Source: Phycisphaerales bacterium
Lineage (GTDB): Bacteria > Planctomycetota > Phycisphaerae > UBA1845 > Fen-1342
Direction of reading: 5' to 3'
DNA: 64,000 nt
Assembly: GCA_016716475.1 (NCBI GenBank)
Contig: JADJWG010000001.1
Location: 682,001-746,000, forward strand
How positions within the stretch are numbered: the first letter of the stretch is position 1; each line of letters starts with the position of its first letter. The notes under the pieces were generated by a model. That model was given only the letters and a program-made list of their open reading frames with translations, had not been told where the DNA came from and did no database searches. This document shows, piece by piece, positions 1 to 7,614 of the stretch. The position numbers and the translations under genes are program-made.

Positions 1-2
1 AT

Positions 3-1850
3 GCCGTCGAGCAACTCGCGCAACGGATTGAGCTCGAGAACATGATCGCGCGGATTGCACTGCCCATGTCACGTGTCGAGATTCGCACCGACGAGGGCGG
101 CCACGACCTCGAGCTCGACCTGGCGAACGCCACCCTGCGCCAGCTATTGCTGATCCAGAGCTACGCCGACCTCCCCTTCGCGGCCCAGTTCAGCTACGAG
201 GCCGAGGACGTCGCCCGCGCCCGGACCAACGAAGCCCGGGCCGCGGAGCGCGGCATGTCCGCGGAGATCACCCATCCCGCCACCGGCCGTTCAACTTCCG
301 TGCGCGAGTTTCTCGGCTGGACTCTCCAGGCGATCCGTCCACTCGCCGAAGCGCTCGGTTGGCAGGACACCCTTGAACCGCTGGCGCTCCTCGCACAAGG
401 CGCGCCGAACAGCGCCAGCCAGTTGCGCGATCACCTGCGGCCGCACTGCGACCCCGATGGCCGTGTACCGTCTGAGGCGCTGCGCGAGGTTGCGGCAGCG
501 CGCGAGCAACAACTGGCGCGCGACCTCGACTGGATCCATGAACACCTCAACCTGCTGGGCGATGAGACTCCCAAGTTGCGCGATTTACTGGCCTTGGCCG
601 CGCAGGCCGCCCGCGAGGATCCTTCCGCACCGCATCGCTTCCTGCCTCCTCAGCGTCGTGCCGCCACCCAGGTCACACTGGATACCACCGCCGAGATTCT
701 CGACCTTTCCCAGCGTCTGATTCGCATTCCCTCCGTCACGAACTGCCCCGTCGAGCGCGTGCACGAGGTCTACCGTGCGGCGCGGCTCATTGCCGGGTAC
801 CTGCGTGACGCCGGCGCCGCAGTGCAATTCTACGATCAGGGGAAGTACCCCACGGTCTTTGCACACTTCCCCGGACAGCGCAACGCGCCTGTCATGCTGA
901 GTGGTCACTTCGACGTCGTCGCCCCCTCCCCGGATGACTCGCAGTTCAACCCCGTGATCGACGGCGATTACCTCTGGGGCCGCGGCTCAGCCGACATGAA
1001 GACCGTCGTCGCCACCTACCTTGTCTGGATGCGCGACGTGCTCCGCCGCCGACCGGAGCGCTACCCGCCGCTGAATCTGCTGCTGGTTGGCAACGAGGAG
1101 AACGGCGAGGCCGAACCCTTCGGCACGCCACATGTCCTGGCCGACCTGTACGAGCGCTTCGGTTACGCCCCCGAGCTCTTCATTGCCGGCGAGCGGACTG
1201 GGGAAAAGGGTACCGAACTCTACGGCGAGGTCTGTGTCGAGAATCGCGGTGTCGTGCGCGTGCAGTTCATCGGTCGCGGTGTGCAGGAACACACCGGCGT
1301 CGGCGCGCGGGTGGTCGATCTCGGCGAGCAACTCGTCGCGGCCCGCACCGCCATCGATGCAGCCGTGCGTGCCAGACTGACGCTGGCTGCGCCCGATGGC
1401 TGGAAAACCGAGTATCGCTTCCCGTTCCTCAACGTCGGCACCCCCGGGGTTTACAACATCACCGCCGATCGCGGCGACCTCGGCCTGGAGATCCGCCCGA
1501 TCCCGCAGGATGATATTGCCGGGCTGCTGGAGCACCTGGCGGACATCGCGGCCAAGTTCGAGTTCGGATTCGAGGTTCAGACCCGCGAGCCGGGAGTCGC
1601 GTGCGACCGCGACAACCCGCACCTGCTCGAACTGCTCGCCGCCGTCGAGGAAGTCTCCGGCACCGCGCCCGTCGTCGGCCGCAAGAAGCCGGGCACCAGC
1701 GGCCGCTTCGCCCCCCGCGGACAAGCCGTGATCTGGGGTCAGACTGGCATCGGCCCCCATACTCCGGCCGAACGTCACTATATCCCCAGTATTCGGCCGT
1801 ACTACGACGCGTTGGAACACTTCGCCAACCGGTTGACCGCACGAACCTGA
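3..1850 (+). CDS. Carboxylate-amine ligase (GCS2-like) C-terminus fused to M20 metallopeptidase, 5'-partial
   Basis: The frame is open to the left edge of the window, so the true start lies outside; the first in-window ATG is at 42. The C-terminal about 380 residues (from about base 680) are an M20-family zinc peptidase or deacylase. Visible metal-site motifs are GHFDVV (base 903), GRGSADMK (base 979) and EENGE (base 1100). This family hydrolyses amide bonds in small peptides or acylated amino acids. The preceding about 200 residues are not part of an M20 enzyme. They contain the pattern NEARAAERGMSAEI, then PATGR, then VREFL and IRPLAEALG, which resembles the C-terminal region of YbdK-type carboxylate-amine (glutamate-cysteine) ligases. 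A ligase-hydrolase fusion is therefore inferred. The M20 call is secure; the ligase call is tentative because the catalytic part is off the window. Confidence 0.8.
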   Translation, partial: AVEQLAQRIELENMIARIALPMSRVEIRTDEGGHDLELDLANATLRQLLLIQSYADLPFAAQFSYEAEDVARARTNEARAAERGMSAEITHPATGRSTSVREFLGWTLQAIRPLAEALGWQDTLEPLALLAQGAPNSASQLRDHLRPHCDPDGRVPSEALREVAAAREQQLARDLDWIHEHLNLLGDETPKLRDLLALAAQAAREDPSAPHRFLPPQRRAATQVTLDTTAEILDLSQRLIRIPSVTNCPVERVHEVYRAARLIAGYLRDAGAAVQFYDQGKYPTVFAHFPGQRNAPVMLSGHFDVVAPSPDDSQFNPVIDGDYLWGRGSADMKTVVATYLVWMRDVLRRRPERYPPLNLLLVGNEENGEAEPFGTPHVLADLYERFGYAPELFIAGERTGEKGTELYGEVCVENRGVVRVQFIGRGVQEHTGVGARVVDLGEQLVAARTAIDAAVRARLTLAAPDGWKTEYRFPFLNVGTPGVYNITADRGDLGLEIRPIPQDDIAGLLEHLADIAAKFEFGFEVQTREPGVACDRDNPHLLELLAAVEEVSGTAPVVGRKKPGTSGRFAPRGQAVIWGQTGIGPHTPAERHYIPSIRPYYDALEHFANRLTART

Positions 1851-2001
1851 CGCCAGTGCCTTGCGAAGGAATTGTTTCGGCGGGCTACGGCGCGCCCATG
1901 GTCCCCCCGTGGACAGGTTACAGCGGATTTTACCAGTAACTCCGCAAAGAACCCCACCACGAGACCAGCACCGGCGAAGTCGCCCCCCCGCAGGGCACGC
2001 A

Positions 2002-2979
2002 CTACTTCCGGCGCTGCGACCAGACGAAAGCTCCACCGATCGCGAGCAGGACCAGTGTGCCGGGCTCCGGCACGGCCGCAATCGTGTTCGATCCCATGTA
2101 GTGATTCGTCAACTCGCCTGCGGACAGACCGGCAATGAGGGCACTGGCAGCCGCTTCATCCTGCTCCAGGATCGACCGCAGGAGCAGTGGTGCGATGTCC
2201 CGATGCGCCGTGGTCCCTGCCACGCGGCCCTGCGTGGCCTGCAGTTCCCGATCAATGGCGGCCGCAATCTGGTCGGCGGCGGATCGCGGGAAGAGCCGCT
2301 GCAACTCGGAAGTGTCGACGCCGAGTCCCCCGAGGAAGGCAATGGCCCCATCAACGAAAAGGTTGCCCTCGACCACGATCGGACCGACCGTGAAGTTCGT
2401 CTGCTCATCCGACCGGATCACCACGCCGTCGAGCGAAAGCTGCGAGTTTGTGTTGTTCGCATTGATGATGAGGGTGTAAAAGCCGAGCGAATTGATCTCA
2501 AGTTGGTTGTTTACATTGAGCTGCCCGGTGAGCTGCGCATCCTGCACCCCCACCTTTGTCCTCAGATTGTAAGCCAGGTTGGTGACGCCGAAGTCGACGA
2601 AACCATCCATCAACCCACGGCCACTGCCCTGGCCGGGCAGGGTGTTGTAACCGGCTGTAAGCTGGACCGCTCCCTGGAGCGTCAGGTCACCGATGCTGCC
2701 GAATCGGAAGGTTTCGGGGCGACCACGGGAGTCGTTACCAAAGGTCCGATCGAGTTCGAGCCGGTAGCCCTGCCCCACCACGCCATTGGGCACGATGCGG
2801 ACACGCCCGGAGCGCGCCCCGTTGAAGCGGGTGCCATCCCCCGAACTGAGCAGGGGCGAGCCCGAAGGCGTCGCGACCAATTCCAGCCCGCGGTAAATCG
2901 TATCCCACGGGCCCGCCTGCGCCGTTTGCACAGCCAGAAACGCTGCTATCACCGCGATTGTCAGCCCGCCAGCTCGCAT
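2002..2979 (-). CDS. Exported PEP-CTERM domain protein
   Basis: A 325-residue exported protein. The N-terminus is a signal peptide of about 22 residues ending TAQA, preceded by GAGGAAG six bases before the ATG. The C-terminus is a textbook PEP-CTERM sorting signal: VPEPGT, a hydrophobic stretch, then a QRRK tail. Such proteins are processed by an exosortase in Gram-negative, usually exopolysaccharide-producing, bacteria. The middle is rich in N, G, T and S with beta-strand-like patterns, and no catalytic motif was recognised. No exosortase gene lies in the window. It is divergent from the HEAT-repeat gene at 3407. The specific function is unknown; it is probably a surface or matrix protein. 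Confidence 0.8.
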   Translation of the reverse strand: MRAGGLTIAVIAAFLAVQTAQAGPWDTIYRGLELVATPSGSPLLSSGDGTRFNGARSGRVRIVPNGVVGQGYRLELDRTFGNDSRGRPETFRFGSIGDLTLQGAVQLTAGYNTLPGQGSGRGLMDGFVDFGVTNLAYNLRTKVGVQDAQLTGQLNVNNQLEINSLGFYTLIINANNTNSQLSLDGVVIRSDEQTNFTVGPIVVEGNLFVDGAIAFLGGLGVDTSELQRLFPRSAADQIAAAIDRELQATQGRVAGTTAHRDIAPLLLRSILEQDEAAASALIAGLSAGELTNHYMGSNTIAAVPEPGTLVLLAIGGAFVWSQRRK

Positions 2980-3406
2980 GACACTTCCTCGGAGTTGCTC
3001 GCGCTGCTTGTTTTCGCCCGACTTTCATGGCTCCGGAGCTTGGCAGCCCGCACCGGGCACTTTGCCTAACGGTACGGTACGTCGGCTCCGGCCGCCTTTC
3101 AACTGGCGACCCGTCACGGCCCGGCCCTGGCCAGGCACCTGTCCGATTCCGTCGGCTCCCGGGCAGTCCCGTAAACAAAACCCTTGGCCGGACCGTACGG
3201 ACTTCTACGGAAACTATCGGCCCGCACGGTGCGCGGCTTCATCGGGAAACTCCCGGGTCGCGACCGCCGGAATGCAGTATACTACAGATAAGGTTGGGCG
3301 CAGCAGGCGCAGGAGTTGAGGAATTATGGGGCTGCCAGATGCGCGCCAGCCAACGTTGCCGCTTCGGCGTGGTCATGCTGATGGGTACGACAAGGATGTC
3401 GCCAGG
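2980..3406. other. Divergent intergenic region
   Basis: These 427 bases lie between the divergent PEP-CTERM and HEAT-repeat genes and should hold both promoters. A more AT-rich segment around 3270-3325 is the likeliest control region for the rightward gene. No RNA gene, riboswitch or strong hairpin was recognised. Confidence 0.4.
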
Positions 3407-5647
3407 ATGCTCAGGACCGCAATCAGCTTTGTGATCCTCTTCGGCGGGTTCTTCCCAACCCATGCGCAGGAATCGCAGCCCGCAACAGGCACCGCCTCAT
3501 CACCGGCCGAAATGCAATCCGCACCTGATACCGCGGCGGCCGTCCAGTTACGTGAAGCCCGCATCGCTGACCTCGTCGCCCTGATTGAGGGCCCTAATTC
3601 GCCCGACGTGCGCCGCACCGGCGTCCGTCAACTGTTACTGCTCGGCTACGAGGACGTTCCCAAACGCCTGGCTGCGATTCTCAGCGGCTCGAACGCCGGG
3701 GCCCGTACCGCCATTGCATTGACACTCGTCGAGCAACCGGTCTACCTCGATGCCGTCTTTATCGACCCACTGATCGCGACCCTCGCTGACGGGGACGCGG
3801 AAGTTCGTACGGCCGCCGCCGCCGCCCTGGCGGCCTACCCGAACCACGGTGTCACCGACCGTTTGCGGGGTCTCGTACTCGACGCTGCCACGCCGCGCGC
3901 GCAGCGGCTCGCCGCGGTTGCCAGTCTCGCCCTTGTTACGGATCGTAACGCCATCGAGGCGCTGGTTGCGGCACTCGAAGCGGACCCGGTCGTGGCCCAG
4001 GCCGCGCTGCTCGCCCTGGAGCAGGCCACGGGTATGGATTTCCTCGGAAGTGCCGGCACCGCCCGGGAGTGGTGGCAAGCCACCACCACGCTGAGCCGCG
4101 AAGAGTGGCAACAACAACAGATCGAGCGGCTCGTGCGGAAAGCCCGTGAAACGCAGCGCCGCCTGACCGAATTGGAGTCACGTCTCGCACGCGTGCTCGA
4201 GGAGAGCTTCCAGCGGGCCGGCGACGCCGAACGCACCACGCTCCTGGCGGCCTATCTGACCGATCCCGACAGCAACATTCGACTGCTCGGCCTGACACTC
4301 GCAAGACGCCATCTCGCCGAGGGGAAGGCGCTGCCTGCTGATATTCAGCAGCGGCTTCGGGAATTCATGAACAGCCCCAACCCGCGCAAACAGGCCGCCG
4401 CCATTCGTGCCGTCGCCGGCCTGCGGCAATCCGAGGACGCCGCGACCTTCCTGCGCCTGCTCGAGACGAACCCACCGCGGGAAATCCGTCTCGCGCTCGT
4501 CAATGGGCTCGGCTTCATCGGCAACGGCACCAGCACCACCGCCCTGATGCCCCTATTGCGTGACCTGGACGAGGCCACCGCCACCGAGGCCGCCGCCGCC
4601 ATCGGCCGGATTGCCGAGCGCGGCCGGCTTGGGATCGAAGCCACCCCGGTGATCGCCGAGGCGCTGCTGGACGCCTGGGGCGTCACCTTACCCGGGCAGA
4701 CGAACCTGCGCGAGCGGCTCTTGTGGGCGATGGGGAACGTCGGCGACGCGCGCTTTGCGACGGCCTTCGCGGCCGCCCTCAATCGGGAAAACGCCGCCAA
4801 CGTTCGGCAGGCCGCGGTACGGGGCATCGCGACGTTGCGGCTTACCCAACTGGCCGACGCGTTGCTGGCGGCCGCCGGCGACCCGGATGCCGGCGTTCGT
4901 CGTCTCGCGGTGGAAACGTTGGGCGACCTCGCCGCCAGCAGCAACATCGCCCATCTTGAGGCCCTTTGGGACCGCGTTGATTCGCCTCCCGAGACCGATG
5001 AGAGTATTCGCCAGATCGCGTGGCGCAGCACGGTCGATGTCCTCGCCCGCGGTACGACCGAGGATCTTGGCAGGTGGCTCGCACGGCTCACGGAAAGCGG
5101 GGAATCCCTGCAACGCGTGCCCGACTTGTTGCAACAGCTCATCGTGCTCACGGCGGAGACCGAACCGGTGGATCGGGCCCGACGGGGGCTGTTGCGTTCA
5201 CAACTCGCAGCGATGCACGCCCGCATCGGCAGTGCTGAACCGGCGATTGACACCTGGGTCGCGGCCCTGGGCGACCTCCACGCCGCGGCGGCGCGCGAGA
5301 CGCCTGCTGTAGCCGTTGACCTGCTGCGCTACGCATTGCGTAACGATCAGTACGATGAGATCGTCGCGAACACCCTGGCTGCCGGCAACCCGGGACTGGA
5401 GCCGGAGGCCATTTGGCGCACGGTGCTGACCGAACTGGAGAATCGCCTCGGGGCGCGTGCGGCGGAGCCCGTCATCGCGCTGCTCAATACGCTCGAACAA
5501 CACCCGCCAGTACCGCTCAATGACGATGTCCGGGCGGCGCTCGCCGACCTGCGGACGCGCGCCCTGGGACTGCGGCAACCTCCGCCTACCACGGCCACGG
5601 CTCCGGCTACACTTCCGGCCCACGGCGCTGATGACACCGAGGACTGA
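3407..5647 (+). CDS. Secreted HEAT-repeat protein
   Basis: A 746-residue protein. The ATG at 3407 was preferred to the earlier start at 3326 because it begins directly with a signal peptide (MLRTAISFVILFGGFF, cleaved near THAQ). From about residue 40 to 600 it is built of helical pairs of the HEAT type, with recurrent patterns such as L..AD...VR..A..AL and D.DA.VR.LA...LG.L. A short helical, Gln/Glu/Arg-rich segment near residue 230-275 may be a coiled coil. HEAT solenoids are protein-interaction scaffolds, and no catalytic residues are visible. It ends 10 bases from the convergent sigma-factor gene, so no partnership can be read from the context. Confidence 0.75.
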   Translation: MLRTAISFVILFGGFFPTHAQESQPATGTASSPAEMQSAPDTAAAVQLREARIADLVALIEGPNSPDVRRTGVRQLLLLGYEDVPKRLAAILSGSNAGARTAIALTLVEQPVYLDAVFIDPLIATLADGDAEVRTAAAAALAAYPNHGVTDRLRGLVLDAATPRAQRLAAVASLALVTDRNAIEALVAALEADPVVAQAALLALEQATGMDFLGSAGTAREWWQATTTLSREEWQQQQIERLVRKARETQRRLTELESRLARVLEESFQRAGDAERTTLLAAYLTDPDSNIRLLGLTLARRHLAEGKALPADIQQRLREFMNSPNPRKQAAAIRAVAGLRQSEDAATFLRLLETNPPREIRLALVNGLGFIGNGTSTTALMPLLRDLDEATATEAAAAIGRIAERGRLGIEATPVIAEALLDAWGVTLPGQTNLRERLLWAMGNVGDARFATAFAAALNRENAANVRQAAVRGIATLRLTQLADALLAAAGDPDAGVRRLAVETLGDLAASSNIAHLEALWDRVDSPPETDESIRQIAWRSTVDVLARGTTEDLGRWLARLTESGESLQRVPDLLQQLIVLTAETEPVDRARRGLLRSQLAAMHARIGSAEPAIDTWVAALGDLHAAAARETPAVAVDLLRYALRNDQYDEIVANTLAAGNPGLEPEAIWRTVLTELENRLGARAAEPVIALLNTLEQHPPVPLNDDVRAALADLRTRALGLRQPPPTTATAPATLPAHGADDTED

Positions 5648-5657
5648 TGGCCCCGCC

Positions 5658-6548
5658 CTACTCGCGCGCACTCAGGAACCCCACGCTCGATGCGAAACAT
5701 CGCGCGCGCAGCGCCTCCCGCCCCGCCGCGTCTTCCTGGTCCTCGCGCCGCAAGTCTTCAAGGTTCGCATGGCAGCGGTCACAGTCAGCCACCCGCACGT
5801 GAAATTCGATGAATGAGTTCCACTCCTCGTCGAGCACACCCAGCAGGTAACGCCCCAGCGTGGACCGCTTCAAGCAGCTTACGCCCTCCTCCTGCCAGAT
5901 GCGCCCCAACGTGCTGTCCTCGGCCACGTCCGCTTCGCCGAGGTCGTGACCACCAGCCGCGGCGGTCAGCTTCCGCCACTGCTCCAAGACCCGGAACTTG
6001 ATCCCGGCCACGGCGGGCTCGGTGATCTCGAGGTCGGCGGCGACTTCCTTGTTGCGCATGCCGAGCACAACCAGCATCTCGATTACGATCAGATCCTGGA
6101 AGCGGCGCTGGCTGGTGCACTGTTCAACCCACGCCCGCAGACCCGTGACCAGGATCGACCGCTGAGCATCGACCTTCTCCTGGCGGGCGACGTACCGGCT
6201 GGGTGTGTTCGGATCGAGCCACTCCGCCGGCGCATCTTCCATGTCGAGTTGGTCCAGACTCTGCCGCTTGCCACGTTGCCGGCCGCGCATGTGGTCGTGC
6301 AACTTGTTCCGCAGGATCGCAAAGAGGTAAGTTTCGAGTGAGCGTTCAGGGTCGTAGTTGGAGAGACTTCGCAGCAGGCCGAGAAAGGCCTCCTGCACGA
6401 TGTCCTCCGCCTCCGAGCGCTCCGCGAGCATGCGGCGCGCGAAACTCAGCATCCGCCCCTGGTAGCGCGCAATGACCTCGCGCCACGCCTCGGCATCACC
6501 CTGGCGGACACCCTCCACCAGATATGCATCCGCATCCTCGACCGGCAT
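5658..6548 (-). CDS. ECF-type RNA polymerase sigma factor with C-terminal zinc-finger-like domain
   Basis: A 296-residue sigma-70 family protein. ATG 6548 was chosen over 6644 because GGGAAGGG precedes it. Region 2 (about residues 15-95) carries the hallmark AEDIVQEAFLGLL and the following aromatic/basic segment for -10 melting. Region 4 (about 150-195) carries a helix-turn-helix with NKEVAADLEITEPAV. About 90 further residues include the pattern SCLKRSTLGRYLLGVLDEE, then HVRVADCDRC, which resembles the Hx3Cx2C zinc-binding anti-sigma (zf-HC2) domain. Normally that domain is a separate protein. It is the last gene of a minus-strand run after an FHA-like protein, a Ser/Thr kinase and a membrane protein, suggesting phospho-regulated transcription. 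Confidence 0.88.
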   Translation of the reverse strand: MPVEDADAYLVEGVRQGDAEAWREVIARYQGRMLSFARRMLAERSEAEDIVQEAFLGLLRSLSNYDPERSLETYLFAILRNKLHDHMRGRQRGKRQSLDQLDMEDAPAEWLDPNTPSRYVARQEKVDAQRSILVTGLRAWVEQCTSQRRFQDLIVIEMLVVLGMRNKEVAADLEITEPAVAGIKFRVLEQWRKLTAAAGGHDLGEADVAEDSTLGRIWQEEGVSCLKRSTLGRYLLGVLDEEWNSFIEFHVRVADCDRCHANLEDLRREDQEDAAGREALRARCFASSVGFLSARE

Positions 6549-6648
6549 CGCCCTTCCCGCTGGTGGTTTTTTTTGATCTGCTGCCCTGCGACCACCAGTG
6601 GAGGATACCGCGCGCCGTCCCACGCATCCAAGTCGGACCCGCAACTCC

Positions 6649-7599
6649 CTACAACTGCAGACGCGCCGTCGTATTCGCGCGGGTGGCCCTTTTCAGTATC
6701 CATACGGCCACAACGAACGCCACGGTGAGAATGAACAGGCCCCGCAGACCGGACGTGTTATGCCCCCCAGAAGTCCGCGCCGGTACCGCCCGCGTACGCT
6801 CTACCGCTTCGCGCGCCGCCGCCCGCGCCGCATCGAGTTGGAGACGCATGTCGCGCAACTCGAAGGCCAGGGCCCCCTCCGGCCCCTCGGCATCCTCCAA
6901 ACCACCGTCCGCACGCCCGCCGGGGAGGTACGTCTCGACCAGCCCCGCCGCGACCTGCCCCCTCTCCTCCGGGGAAAGCGGCCGCAAGGCCGCCTGCAAC
7001 TCACGCAGCCGGGTATCGGTCTCGTGGGAACTGCGCACGAGTTGCTCAAAGTAGGCCTCCAGATTCGCCCGCATCAGTTCGGTATGCACGCTGCGCAGGA
7101 GCTGTGCACGGGCCGCACCGGTGGCTGCCGCCCGGGCCGCATCCGCCGACGGCAGCCGCACGCCTGCGTAGCTGCCGAGGACCAGGCGGTCACCTTCGAT
7201 GGTAACCTGGGGACGCTGTGCGAGGCGGGACAACTCCGGGTCCATAGCCGACACCCGCGGGCGCTCCCGCGTCAACGTGTACCCCGCCGGCCATTCGCGC
7301 GCCCGCGACCCGAGGCGGATGTTCGGATCTGCGGGGACCGGTGGTATCGGCGGCTCTACCCACACCGCAGGCGCCTCCTGCCACTCCGAATCGACCTGCG
7401 CATGCACGCCGGGGCCTGGCGGAGTGGTGTGGGTGGTCACCACCGAGACTCGCAGCGAGAACAACACCACTACCGCGACGACCGCACTGACCACGATCAC
7501 ACCGAGCAAGACCTTCGCACCGCGCCCGGTAGAGAGAGCCCACAGCGCAATGATGACGAGGATGATCAGTAGTGGCAGGCCCAGGACTCCGATCGCCAT
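6649..7599 (-). CDS. Membrane protein of unknown function in kinase cluster
   Basis: A 316-residue protein with two N-terminal membrane segments (about residues 5-22 and 28-50) and one near the C-terminus (about 285-305), enclosing a charged soluble domain of about 230 residues. That domain is Arg/Glu/Ala-rich and probably helical, with a segment at about 170-230 that could form a coiled coil. The start is well supported by GGAGGAGG a few bases upstream. It begins 15 bases after the kinase stop at 7615, so the two are probably co-transcribed and may work together at the membrane. No family was recognised. Confidence 0.65.
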   Translation of the reverse strand: MAIGVLGLPLLIILVIIALWALSTGRGAKVLLGVIVVSAVVAVVVLFSLRVSVVTTHTTPPGPGVHAQVDSEWQEAPAVWVEPPIPPVPADPNIRLGSRAREWPAGYTLTRERPRVSAMDPELSRLAQRPQVTIEGDRLVLGSYAGVRLPSADAARAAATGAARAQLLRSVHTELMRANLEAYFEQLVRSSHETDTRLRELQAALRPLSPEERGQVAAGLVETYLPGGRADGGLEDAEGPEGALAFELRDMRLQLDAARAAAREAVERTRAVPARTSGGHNTSGLRGLFILTVAFVVAVWILKRATRANTTARLQL

Positions 7600-7614
7600 G
7601 CTGACCTCCTCCGC

